From Ottelia alismoides (taxonomy: Eukaryota > Streptophyta > Magnoliopsida > Alismatales > Hydrocharitaceae): DNA of 64,000 nt. Position 1 is the first letter of the stretch; each line of letters begins with the position of its first letter. Position numbers and translations under genes: made by a program. The stretch lies in NCBI GenBank assembly GCA_037367405.1, contig JAZKJV010007248.1, positions 248,001 to 312,000 on the forward strand, in the 5' to 3' direction. Of the stretch, positions 11,193-21,617 are shown one piece after another. The notes below the pieces were generated by a model. That model had not been told where the DNA came from, did not search any database, and worked only from the letters and a program-made list of their open reading frames with translations.

Positions 11193-11212
11193 TATATATA
11201 TGTGTGTGTGTG
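11193..11212. repeat. TA/TG microsatellite at the right end of the cluster
   Basis: TATATATA followed by (TG)n closes the foldback cluster and abuts the old LTR of element D. Confidence 0.8.
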
Positions 11213-11881
11213 CAATTTTCACACTAAAAAACTCGTGCCAACGTACTGAGTCGCACTAGCACTGACTTAATTATGATTTAATTATTTCCAAAGGCTAGAG
11301 AGTAACGACAATGCACGAGACTTTTATCACAATTAATCCAAAAGTACTTGTGCCAGGCACGTTGCAGTTCAATCAGGACACAAACGCAAATATTAGATAC
11401 AATAGGGGCTCACAAGTAATTAACAAAGCAATCCAAGAGTGACATGTATCCTAGTGAGGTCTTATTTACAAATAAAAGAAACGATAAGGGGCTACAGTGT
11501 AATTTTTCACCAGGAGGTTGTATGTCACGTGCGGATCGGAGGGTAAAGGCTTTGATCTGGAGGCTGTGATCACTGCACTTTGGGGCTCGATCAATGGCTC
11601 AAATGCGAACTTGGCAGCGTCATTCTTGGTCTGACGGCTTTGGAGCTTGCTTGATGAACTGGGAAAAAGGATGTCATCGGCGACTTTCAATCGGCCTCGG
11701 CCGATCTCCACCGGAAATCGACGCCTGATTGATGGAAAACGCTCCTGTTGCTCCTCTCCATCGACCGGATGTGTTATGAGGCTCAAAGACAACTGATCTT
11801 CGATCTAGAGGTTCCAGTATACTGCAGGTGGAAGCTCGACTCTAGAATGTGATTTTCTTGTTCCCATTACGCTCCAAGGAC

Positions 11882-12196
11882 CTGTTGTTTTATTGCTCGA
11901 AGATGACTCCGACCAAGTTATTAGCTGAGAAAACATGCAAATGAAGGGAATGGGGATCTCCAATGCAGGGTGATCGGAGTGGAGATCTAAGTCCCAGATT
12001 TGGGATAGATCTGGGGGGATCGGGCATGGAAGGAGGTGAAGAACAAATTAGGTGATGAGCAGCAGGAGTCGGAAGGATTAAGTGATGAACTGTAGAGCTC
12101 CGATCGAGCATATCGGAGCTAGGAGGCGAATGATAAAACACGAATTTGAAAGCAAAATTAAAATCTAAATCAAAAGCTAAGCTAACTAGAATTAAC
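11882..12196 (-). other. Putative LTR intron of element D (315 nt)
   Basis: The donor ATAG|GTTAAT lies 236 nt past the TATA box and the acceptor is AACAACAG|GTCC. Position, length and the exon start GGTCC...AATGGGA match the candidate introns in the LTRs of A, B and C. Confidence 0.45.
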
Positions 12197-12425
12197 CTAT
12201 GGAGAAATCGAGCGGTGATTGCCTCAAGGCGGTTGCGAAAGGCCACCGAGGCTACTCGTAGCGGAAGTCTTCTCACTAGCGATCCGATCACGTCGAATCA
12301 ATCTCAACTCACACTCTAGATGATCAGAGAGGAAGCCCATGTCACCGGCTTTCGCTTCAGAACCTAAAGGGTGCAGAAATTTGGTCTGTAGACGGATCAA
12401 ACACGGAAGTTGTATCTGGAGGGGG

Positions 12426-12432
12426 TTTTATA
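12426..12432 (-). promoter_or_regulatory. TATA box of the element D LTR
   Basis: TATAAAA on the minus strand, followed by a C-rich stretch, at the place equivalent to the LTR TATA boxes of A, B and C. Confidence 0.55.
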
Positions 12433-12834
12433 GAACATGAGCTTGGAGAAATTTGAAAAATGAGATGCACACGAACCGAGGCTTGGATGATACAATTATT
12501 GATCGGGTGAGTGAATTCATTATTCAGGCAACGCAATTGAAAGAGGAGTCGGGTGCAGATGGATAACAGATTGGCTAGTAAAAATATGAGAAGGACGGAG
12601 CATCAATCGGTTATTCGGGCAGACTGGAGGGGTGAGGAGTTGACCTGGGTCAACAGACCCGGGTCCGCCCAATGGGAGGGCTTCCTTGCTGCAGGACAAA
12701 ACCATTAGAAGATAAAATAGATAAGAATGTAAAATAAATTAAAAATAAATTAACAAATGAATTTAAGTGAAATAATTTTATAAATAAAAATGGTTAATAA
12801 ATTATTAAACTTATTTATAGTGTTTTTTATAATT

Positions 12835-15355
12835 GAAATAAATTTACCACTTCCGACAAACATGAAGTATGCCTTCCTTGCAGGTGCACCAAATATGTTC
12901 CCTGTAATCGTCAATACATAGTTAACTGAGGAACAAGAATCTCGTCTAGTTGAGGTTCTAGAAAGAAACCGTAAGGCCATAGGCTGGAAAATTTTTGATC
13001 TCCATGGGATAAATCCTTCCCTATGCTCGCATCACATATACCTAGAAGAAGACAGCAAACCCTCTCGCGAGTTTCAGCGTAGACTAATCCAAACCTGCGA
13101 GAGGTAGTGATGAATGAGATAACGAAATGGTGCGCGGCAGGAGTCATCTATCCCATCTTCGACTCAAAATGGGTGAGTCCATTGTACGTTGTGCCCAAGA
13201 AGTCAGGGATCAACATGATCAATAATGAAAAAGGAGAAGAGATCGCAACCAAAGTTCCAACATCATGACGCATCTGTGTGGATTACAAACATCTTAATTC
13301 AACAATCAAGAAAGATCATTTTCCACTCTCCTTCATCGACTAGATAGTCGAAAGGCTAGCGCGAAGGAATACTTATGTTTCTTGGATGGACACTCTGGTT
13401 ACAATCAAGTCGCCATTGCACCTGAAGATCATGAGAAGACTACCTTCACTTGTCCGTTTGGAATATATGCCTTCCGCATAATGTCATTCAGGTTGTGTAA
13501 TGCTCCAGCGACATTCCAGCGATGTATGTTGGCAGTATTTGCAGAAATGGTTGGAAGTTTTCTAGAGGTCTTCATGGACGATTTCTCATTCTACGGAGAC
13601 AACTTTGATTAGTGCTTATCTTATCCGGACCGAGTTCTGAAAGGATGATTTGAAGTGAACCTTGTGCTCTCTTGGGAAAAGAGCCATTTTATGGTGACCG
13701 AAGGCATTGTTCTCGGCCATGTCATCTCAAAATGTGGCATGGATGTCGTCCCAATGAAGGTAGAAGTAATTTCAAAATTAGAGCCACCTACCAATCTAAA
13801 ACATGTCAGGTCATTTTTAGTGCACATCGTCTTCTACCGATGATTCATTAAGGATTTCAGCAAAATTTCATGATCCTTGACCGAGCTTTTAGGCAAGGAG
13901 GCCGATTTTATTGTCGATGACAGAGTCCTCTGGGCCTTTACACAGTTGAAAGAAATAGTCACTTAGACCCCTATTCTTCAACTGCCAGATTGGTCTCTAC
14001 CATTTGAGATCATTACAGACGCTTCTGATTCTGCCATTAGGGCAATTTTTGGATAGAGGAGAGATCATGTTCCATTTGCTATTCACTATGCCAGCAAAAC
14101 TCTAGATGAAGTACAAAGAAACTACACTGTCACCGAAAAAGAGCTGCTAGCAGTAGTATTTGCCCTGGAAAAATTCAGATCCCATTTGCTTGGATCCAAA
14201 GTCATTGTGTATACAGATCACTTGGCCATCAGGTATCTTCAAGCCAAGAAGGATGCCAAACCACGATTAATCAGATAGATCCTTCTGCTTCAAGAATTCG
14301 ATCATGAAATTCACGATAAACCTGGAGTTAAAAATGTGGTGGTCGATCACTTGTCAAGACTACCAGACTCAAACACTCCTGCCCAAAGCCTACTACCGAT
14401 CACTGAAACTTTTCTAGATGAAGCCGTCCTGTCAGTAACTCCACTCCCTTGGTTCGCCGATATTGTGAACTATCTTGTATCCATGAAAACTCCATAAGAT
14501 TGGCCTAAGCTGAAAAGAAACAAGTTCTTGTCCGATATCCATTTTTACTAGTGGGAGGATCCATATCTCTTTCGAGAGGGAGCTGACTGCATCTGGAGAA
14601 GATGCATTCCTAAGGAATAAGTCCACAGTTTCCTCGAGCATTATCACTCCAAAGAATATGGAGGACACCGATCTGGTAGAAGAACGGCAGCGAAAGTCCT
14701 ACAAAGCAACCTTTGGTTGCCGACTCTATTCAAAGACGTAGTTGATTTTATCAAGCATTGCACTGACTATCGGACACTGGGAAGCACCATCGGAATGAGA
14801 GACACGATGCCTCTGAAGTACATTCAAATTTCTGACGTATTTGATGCATGGGGTATTGATTTCATGGGCCCGTTCCCTAACAGTCAGGGTTTTGAGTATA
14901 TTCTGCTCACTGTCGACTATGTAAGTCGTTGGGTGGAGGACATCCCAGCTCGATCTGTCGACAGTCATACTATCTGTCGGTTCCTCAAGGATTACATAAT
15001 TGCAATGTTTGGGATCCCCAAAATTTTGATATCTGCTAGGGGTAACCACTTTGTCAACAGAGAGGTGAAGAAACTGACATAAGAATTCTGCATCAAACAT
15101 CGTGTCACTTCTCCGTACCACCCACAATCCAATGGCCTGGCCGAATGTTCGAACAGGGAGATCAAGACAATATTGCAAGAACTAGTACGCCCGATAGGAA
15201 GAAATGGTCACTGCTGCTTTATTCGATACTATGGGCCTATCAGACTGCGTACAAGTCATCATTAGGAATGTCTCCCTACCGCCTAGTATACGTTAAGCCA
15301 TGCCATCTGCTCGTGGAACTTATTCACAAATCATTATGGGCAATCAACATCTGCA
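12835..15355 (+). pseudogene. Decayed Athila-type pol fragment (RT, RNase H, integrase)
   Basis: This plus-strand fragment encodes the C-terminal two-thirds of a Ty3/gypsy pol. It starts just before the RT (MKYAFLAGAPNMFPVIV), has the FMDDF box with the two Asp at 13577-13582, RNase H motifs ([35 protein letters not shown]), and an integrase core ([29 protein letters not shown]). The second catalytic Asp of integrase is Ala here (LISARG, codon 15035-15037). Many stops and frameshifts are spread along it. It stops abruptly at about 15355 where minus-strand gag begins, and it lacks protease, gag and LTRs of its own orientation. Its protein is clearly more distant from A, B and C than those are from each other. 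Confidence 0.85.
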
Positions 15356-15357
15356 AT

Positions 15358-16379
15358 TTAGATTCCAAGAACCTCTACTATCGCAGTCATCTCCTCTGTC
15401 AGTGGTGCCGTAGTATCCAAGTCCTCGGGCTGGTGTGTAGAAATTGAATCCTCATGTAATATGACACACCGCACTGGTACTGCATCATCCTCATGTGTTG
15501 TCCCAACGAGGGCATCTCGCGAAGATGGTCTCTGTGAAAGTAGCCTCGAGATGGTGTCCAGTAGGTGAATGTCGGAACTGCGGTGTGAACCGCCACATGT
15601 GGTAATCACCAGTGCTAACTTCTCTGCGGTCATCCCCTGCATGGACATCTCTATCAAGTCTGTCAGTGGAAGTCTGTGGTCCGGAAATCTCCTCAAGAGG
15701 TCAAGAAACCTCGGTCATGCCTCATGCAATGGCTCCTGGGGGTCTACTGAAAAGTCGGTGATCAAAGACCGCATCAAATCTGCTCTACACGGGGGGAAGT
15801 ATCTCTGTAGAAACTCTCGGCATAGCTCTCCCCACGTATCGAATGTCCTCCCCAATCATCGGTGCCATCTCATGGCTCTCTCGTGAAGTGTGAATGGAAA
15901 GGTCCTCCTCATCAGCTCCTCTGCAGTGATATCTGAATATCTCTGTGCTCTGCAAAACTCCTCGAATGTGGACAGGTGAAGATAAGGCTCCTCGTGTGCC
16001 TCTCCTGAAAATGTCGGCAGTCTCTGAATGTACTCCAAATCCAAGACGAATGGACCTAGTATAGAAGATGACTGAGCTCCCTGTGGTATCTGCTCCTCCA
16101 TCCATCTGGATAGGATCTATCTGCTGATCTCCACTACTCTCTCTGGTCATGACCGGGATGCACTCTCAACTCAGCAACGGCCTCGTCCGGGTCTCGCATC
16201 TGCTCTATCTGATATCCTCAGACGTCAAGCACAACATGCCCAGAGTAGTGAACGGGATGGGAGGGAGGGAGCGGGAGGTTGGTCGGAGATCCGACCTCCC
16301 TAGAAGGTGGACTGAACTGATGGTCAGAAGATGGAGAAGAAGTCGTAAGAGTCGGCCTGAAGTGAGAGGGATCCATCAT
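15358..16379 (-). pseudogene. Decayed gag of element D
   Basis: On the minus strand the frame starts at ATGATGG (16379, MMDPSHFRP), in the same place after the leader as MMGRRSLRQ in A and B. It then shows a gag core in broken frames: LPTFSGEAHEEPYLHLSTFE, FPFTLHERAMRWHR, then WGELCREFLQRYFPP and RFLDLLRRFPDHRLP. These match the capsid region of A (FHGLATEEPHLHLQEF, FPFSLADRAATWLKHL) at moderate identity. A TGA after RWHR (about 15856) and at least one more stop break it. The protein is more diverged than the leader next to it. It ends where the plus-strand pol fragment begins. Confidence 0.75.
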
Positions 16380-17927
16380 CCAGGGGTAAAGGAGAAGAAG
16401 AAGAATGAAGGGAGGGAGGGTGGGAGACAGAAGAAGAGAAGAGGATGGGGGGGAAGCAGAAGGAAGGGATCTGGAAATCACACAAGATGAGAAAACATAA
16501 CCCCCGATTCACCTACGCACACAGAGCTGAAGACCAAAAGAGATCGGTCAATTATTTTGTCGATTTTATTTTAGGTGATCATTCAGTCTATCAGAGTGAT
16601 TACGTGAGCTGAATAGGAATCCAATTTTTTCTCAACCGACTGTCCTGTACAGAAAGCCGGTAATCAGTCAAGAAAAATCGGATACGACTCTAGCCTAGGG
16701 TACGGATCACTCTCTCGCTCATCCAAACCAAACAAGGAGGGGGTTACTCTCCCCAAGACAAATTTTCAATGCGGTGTCTTTTAGGTCAAGTGTGATTAGC
16801 AGTCCCGATTTTATTGTTTTTGTTTTTAGGTAATTTTCAAATAAAAAGAAATCGCCTAACGAATTTTTCGATTCTCCTGGTTATTAAGTCCAAAAATCAG
16901 GGGGGAGAAGTCGAAAAAGCTGATGCGTGATGAAATCAATGATACATGCAGAGTAAGAGATGCGTACTTGACTCCGGTAGTCTACATGCAAAATGATCCG
17001 CGCAGAATTTAAAGACTGAAAATAAACTACCTAAATGGTGCAGGCGGAAAACCGAGTCCCTAAACAGCAGTTCTACTCGAAAGAACGTCTACTCGACCAC
17101 CAACCTCCAATCCAAGAGTCTGGTCTCGGTCCACCCCTCCTCCTCCCGACAAATCGGGTTCGTGAGCAGCGCTTGGCAGGGTGGGTTGCGGCACGTAGGC
17201 TCGAAGGTAGTAATCGACTATTTTATTAATTTTTTTATTATAGGTCCAATTACCGAACTATAGGCACAAGCAAGTGTATTAGGGTATTTGGATCCTACTT
17301 ATTACGTTACAATCAAGCAGAAAATCCTAAGGCTAGGGGCTTGAGAAACCGCAAGAAACCGAATAAGCAGTAAAGAAACGAAAGCCGTGAAAAAGCCGCG
17401 TGGAAACCGAGGGGTCCCCCGAGCACACCGGTGCTCGGCGAAACAGACCCCGAGAGTCTCAAAAGTCCAAGTGTCATGTTGTCCCTGTATTATTACAACA
17501 ATTATTCAAATAGTGCTAAAATAAAATTTAGACTAAACTAAACTAAGCCTCCCACACTCGGTTGTCTCCTCGCGCTCTCCTGCGGCTCCGTGCAGATTGG
17601 AGCCTCCTCCGATCACCGCGGTTGCGCCGGCTCCTCGAGAGTCGCCGTCTCGGTCCTCGGGCCCTCGCAAGAAAATAGAAGAGTGTCAAACCAGATAAAA
17701 ATAAAACATATAAAATAAAATAAAGAAAATATGGTATATATGCAAAAATGGAAAGAAAATAAACAAGCAAAAACAAAAATAAAAGAAAATAAAAAAATAA
17801 AATAAAATAAAACAAAAATAAAAGAAAAATAAAATCCACGAAAAGCCGCGGACTCAGAAAAAGCTGCGGAAAACTGCGAAAAATAAAACAAAATAAAAAG
17901 AAAAATAAAACGACTACTAAGCTGTGC
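16380..17927 (-). other. Leader (PBS to gag) of element D
   Basis: This is about 1.5 kb of noncoding leader, homologous over its length to the leader of B (21618-23116) in reverse orientation. For example, the block around 17140-17210 matches 22340-22420. It contains the hairpin at 17419-17438 and TTTTCGCGG-type repeats near the primer-binding site. Apparent open frames inside are not conserved in B. Confidence 0.75.
17419..17438 (-). other. Leader palindrome CCGAGCAC-CGGT-GTGCTCGG (element D)
   Basis: This is a perfect 8-bp stem with a self-complementary CACCGGTG centre. The equivalent hairpins in A and B lie at 33356-33371 and 22117-22132. It resembles a retroviral dimer-initiation hairpin. 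Confidence 0.5.
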
Positions 17928-17945
17928 TCCCCGGCAACGACGCCA
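17928..17945 (-). other. Primer-binding site of element D (tRNA-Asp)
   Basis: On the minus strand it reads TGGCGTCGTTGCCGGGGA, complementary to the 3' end of plant tRNA-Asp with one mismatch. Three bases (GAA) separate it from the LTR end at 17949. Confidence 0.88.
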
Positions 17946-17948
17946 TTC

Positions 17949-18004
17949 TGATGAGCCGCCCAAATGACTAAGTAAAGTATAAATCACTAAGGTCGTTGTG
18001 ACCT
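17949..18004 (-). mobile_element. LTR stub of element D, split by element B
   Basis: These 56 bases match, in reverse, the end of B's own LTR (the GGTGGCTCATCA end and the GAGGTCGCAACGACC hairpin). They are cut at 18004 by the start of B. The rest of this LTR must lie right of B, outside the window. Confidence 0.82.
18000..18004. repeat. Presumed target-site copy left of element B (GACCT)
   Basis: These are the five bases directly before B's TG end. The matching copy would be beyond the window, so the duplication is presumed. Confidence 0.5.
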
Positions 18005-19210
18005 TGATGAATACCCGTTCATCACTCTTTATTCTTTTATTTTAACTACAAAACCTTTGCCAAACACATGTATATTTTTGTAAATATCAAGAATTATCAA
18101 AAAGCATGCATTGTATAAAATTAAATAATTAGCATGTTTTTGTGCATAAATAAAAGAATAAAGAGACAAAAGAAAAAGAGGGAGATATTTAGAATAAATA
18201 TTTAGCAACCTAATCCCAAGGGAGGGCTCAGCATGGGCCTGACCGCATAAAAGCCAAAGTAGAGGGAGATAAAGAAGCTCATGTGTGTAAATATACCTGT
18301 ATATAAAATAAAAATATTTTCCTCTAAAAATAAAAATAAAAATGGGTTTGTATAAATGTGTAAATATTTGTAAATATTAAATTAAAAAAATGAGAAAAAG
18401 AAAAGAAAATTAAACAGAAAATAAAAATACTTCCTCATTGTATATACACCTTGTATATAGAACCTTTCATCTATTTATTTATCCCTATAAATAAATAAAT
18501 CAAAACTCCATAAAAATTATATATATTCTACATTCCATGGTGTAAATAAATATAATAAAAACCATAAAAACAAAAATAAAATAAAAAGAACAAAAATAAA
18601 AATCAAAAGAAACATTGTATATATACCATATATGTATATAAATAAACTTATTTATTTACTCCTTGTAAATAATTAATAAAAATAAAAAATGTACTTTTAT
18701 TCCAAATTTTATTAAGTAAATAAAAAATATAAAATTGGAATAAAAATATACAAAAATAAGTAATTAAAAATCAAAAATCAAGAAGACAATATTGTATATA
18801 TACCTATATATTATACTATATTGTACATACCTTATTTTTATTTCAAAAATATAAATCAAAATAAAAAAATAGTTTATAAATAAATAAATATTTTTCATGT
18901 TTTGAGTTTTTCTTAATTCAGCCATTTACCATTTTTTATTGAATTTCCAAATCTTTTACACGTGGTTGCATCCCATTGGTCCCCGGGGGATGTTGACCCC
19001 CCGGTCAACTCCCCCCCTGGACCACTGCCCTGCGGATCTGCACGCCCGACCTGATTTCTCCCATTTATTGCGCGTCGATCCGATCGCCAATCATCGAAAC
19101 CCAGGGTCCTAATCCACCATCGTTCATCTCTGATCCACGCTCGGGGTGGATTTAAGGGGTCCGAGCTCCGATAAGCTCGCCCGACCCTCTCTTAGCCGGA
19201 CCCCTGGCCG

Positions 19211-19217
19211 TATTTAA
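19211..19217 (+). promoter_or_regulatory. TATA box of element B 5' LTR
   Basis: TATTTAA, followed by GCCGAGCTCCGCCCGCACTT; the equivalent site in the 3' LTR is 50961-50967. It is placed as in A, where the box is TATAAAA and is followed by a similar GCTCCGCCGCACTTTC. Confidence 0.6.
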
Positions 19218-19471
19218 GCCGAGCTCCGCCCGCACTTTCACTCATCCTTCGCTCCGCTCTTTCTATCCCAGGACCTCCACCACCATCGCCTGAGTGACAG
19301 CAAGCGATTGGCGATGTCGCAGTGAGGAGGAGGAGTCCCGACCATCGATCCGGTAGCCTTGCGTCGTCGTGCGCTGCCCCCTGCGTGGTGCTCGAGCCTC
19401 GGGCATCGACGGCCCTCGAGGCAAGGACCTAGAGCTTCAGCAGCTCGTCCCCAGTCGACCTCGACCATCAG

Positions 19472-19782
19472 GTAACCTTAGTTCCCTTTAGTTTTAGCTA
19501 ATTTTGAATTACGCCCAAATCGCCCCGTCGCCTTCGACCTTTGATTCCGACCACACCAGTCACCTTCTCGATCATCGGAATCCACCCTCACGCTCACGAG
19601 CCTTCTCCGCACGTTCTTCACCCATTCGCACCCCCTGACTCGCCCCGGAGCAAGGTCTTCGAGTTCCTTCGTCGTCGCATCGTCGGAGCTCTTTCGTCAC
19701 GATGCACTGACCACCCACCTCGCCTCTAACCGGGTCGAGGCATTTTGCCCTCGACCCAGGAGTTTGTTGTGTTATTTTGCAG
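19472..19782 (+). other. Putative LTR intron of element B (311 nt)
   Basis: The donor is ATCAG|GTAACC and the acceptor TTTTGCAG|GTC, 261 nt after the TATA box. A perfect 9-bp hairpin (GGGTCGAGG at 19732 and CCTCGACCC at 19749) stands just upstream of the acceptor. Confidence 0.55.
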
Positions 19783-21540
19783 GTCAAGACGGGCCCATCT
19801 GAGGGTCTGAACATTCAGAAGCAGCAGCTCCAGCTCTGCCTCCATCGCCAGAGCGTCTCCGACGTTTCCGGCCTCATCAGAGAGGTCCACCAGCTGCGGA
19901 GCATCGAGGCGCGCCTATTCCATATCTCAGCAGCCCCCGCGGAGGTCCAGCACGTCTGTGGTGCTCCGGCGAAGTTCGTCGGAGCTGAGTTCTTCCAGGA
20001 CCTCCAGGAGACGTCCGATCTTCCTCAATGCTTCAGATTAGATCAGATCCATCCACTTGAGGAGCAGCCATCACCGTTAGATCTTTGGAGGTTCGATCGT
20101 GACCGTCGATTCAGCGAGGTTTAGCCACAGCACATCCCCACCGTCCGATCGTATACGTGGCATGACCTCCACCGTCGGATCCGAGCCAGGGCTTCTTCGT
20201 TGAGGCGTCGACATCCCTAGCCGCTAGATATTCCACGTGGCACCATCCCAGCCCTCGGATAAATAATTAGGGTAATTTCACTTAGGCCCCCTTTCTATTT
20301 TGTTTTAGCATTTAGTCCTGTAAATAGTTTTTGTATTTTATTTTAGTTTGGAACATTTGCATAGAGGACCCTGTTGTTTGTCTTGTTTGCATTTCTACCC
20401 CTGTACATGATGGACGCGTGCATCGACACGTGAGTTTTGGTGAAATTGCAGATTTTATCCTGTGATTTATGTGTGTTCCGCTTTGAATGTTTTAAAATTA
20501 GAATGACACTTATGCCCCTCTGAGTGTGACACACGTGCGTCACGCGTGGTTCTCGGGGATTTTTGCATTTAAGGACCTGGGGTTTTTGCCGTGTTATCTT
20601 TTCAGCCCTAGGACTTATTTTATTTGCAACTAGGTACTTGTGCACTATTTGTGTGCTTTTGATTTTAATAAAATACCAAATCAAGTCCAAATTTCGTGAA
20701 AATTGGACACGTGGCTCCTGCCATTGTGTAAAATTTTCATTAAAAATTTGGTACATTTTTGAACATTTTTAGTATTTTTAAAAATTCAAAAACCTATATT
20801 TTTCTGCCTGTTCATATATAAAAATCACAAAAAAATGTTAAAACTCTTTTAAAAATTTAAAAAAAAATAGGTTTTGCGTGTTTTGTGGTGTTTGATTTTC
20901 TGATCAATTTTGGTCATTTTTGGACTTCTAAAAAATATACAAATTGAAAAATTTTGAAAATCACATAAAAATTCTAGTAATTAATAGAAAATTCCAAAAA
21001 TAATAATCTCAGTCTCTGAATTTTGCTCTTTGTTTCTAGTTTACATGAAAAATACCTTCAGGCTTTGTTAGGGTCATTTTATATTTTAATTTGACCCTTG
21101 AAGCCAGGTTGGACAGTACAATTATTTTTCAGCCTTCTTTCATTTTTATAAAATTCCCTAACAATCAGAAAAATACCAAAAATTAACCAAAAACATAAAA
21201 AAATATAAAAATGATAAAAATATTTTTGTTTGAATTTTTGGAACTTTTTAGAGTGATTAAATAATTGCTTGAGTTTGCTTGTTTTATTTGTTTTATTATT
21301 TTCATTATAATTAAAAATTCCAAAAAATATTAAAAATCCACCAAAAATTGCGTGTTTATATTTTATTTGATTTTTGACTACTTTGTAGGCCGCAAGGCCA
21401 TCACGTGGTCCCTGAGTTCGACCCTGGTCGCTATATCAGGTTAATCCAATAGCTAGACCGCTATCTTGAGTTTTCATCGATTTTTGTCTTTGTTTGGTGG
21501 TCTGAATTTTTCTTGATTGAGCTCTGAGTCCTGTGCGACT

Positions 21541-21557
21541 GAGGTCGCAACGACCGC
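21541..21557 (+). other. Hairpin near the LTR end of B (GAGGTCGCAACGACCGC)
   Basis: This is an inverted repeat with stem GGTCG/CGACC and a short loop, about 40 bases before the LTR end. It is conserved in A, C and D. Confidence 0.5.
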
Positions 21558-21599
21558 ATTGATTCATAATTACTTAGTTTTTTGGGTGGCTCATCAGAA

Positions 21600-21617
21600 T
21601 GGCGCCGTTGCCGGGGA
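21600..21617 (+). other. Primer-binding site of element B (tRNA-Asp)
   Basis: TGGCGCCGTTGCCGGGGA, a perfect complement of the plant tRNA-Asp 3' end, three bases after the LTR. Confidence 0.93.

Larger units (their letters stand above)
7594..11212. repeat. Cluster of nine foldback/MITE units separated by (TA)n tracts
   Basis: Nine units of about 320-390 bp follow each other. Units 1-4, 7 and 8 are near-complete palindromes sharing the core GAGACTCCTACGGCCTCCAT and its reverse complement around a loop of about 40 bases. Unit 5 has a related tip but a different core. Units 6 and 9 are two copies of a second family. Every boundary is a TA (or TA/TG) microsatellite. Microsatellite-targeting MITEs are known (Micron in rice). 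None of the units encodes a protein; apparent frames of repeated Tyr-Ile are only translated TA repeats. Confidence 0.85.
11213..12834 (-). mobile_element. LTR of element D (distal, 3' type), incomplete
   Basis: On the minus strand this reads like the LTRs of A, B and C: a CCATTGG...TTGACCC...GGTCAACTCC block (about 12685-12635), a TATAAAA box at 12432-12426, a GT-AG intron (12196-11882), then a GGTGAAAAATTACACTG...GCCCCT stretch and TTTGCGTTTGTGTCCTG repeats typical of the U5 of this family. The 5' end of U3 (TGATGAATACCC) is missing because the plus-strand pol fragment begins at about 12835, and the 3' end is not recognisable. Conservation is block-wise, so this is an old copy. Confidence 0.6.
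11213..18004 (-). mobile_element. Element D: old, rearranged Athila-type LTR retrotransposon
   Basis: Read on the minus strand the order is a 56-bp LTR stub (18004-17949), tRNA-Asp primer-binding site, leader, eroded gag and, at the far left, an LTR with TATA box and U5-type repeats. Where minus-strand pol should be there is a plus-strand pol fragment (12835-15355) instead. Either pol has been inverted within D or two elements have been joined. Element B is inserted in its LTR. The left boundary near 11213 is not defined by a clean LTR end, and the extent is an inference. Confidence 0.6.
18005..21596 (+). mobile_element. 5' LTR of element B (3,592 bp)
   Basis: It starts TGATGAATACCCGTTCATCA and ends GGTGGCTCATCA, the TG...CA form. 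The first 900 bases are AT-rich U3 with many TGTANATA words. A GC-rich promoter block with CCATTGG and TTGACCCCCCGGTCAA follows, then the TATA box at 19211, a GT-AG intron (19472-19782), a stretch with CACGTG and CCGTCGGATC words, and a long U5 with degenerate TTGCATTTA-GCCCCTG repeats. It closes with the GAGGTCG hairpin at 21541. Confidence 0.93.

Noticed and set aside
7594..11212. CRISPR-like array of repeats and spacers
   Set aside because: The spacers are TA microsatellites and the units are 320-390-bp inverted repeats; the window is plant nuclear DNA.
16149..16490. Arg/Gly-rich plus-strand ORF over D's gag start
   Set aside because: It is the opposite strand of the minus-strand gag start and Ser/Pro-rich segment; the gag reading is supported by homology of the downstream core.
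17928..17945. tRNA-Asp gene
   Set aside because: Only the last 18 bases of tRNA-Asp are matched and they abut LTR ends, so these are primer-binding sites (also at 21600 and 32844), not tRNA genes.
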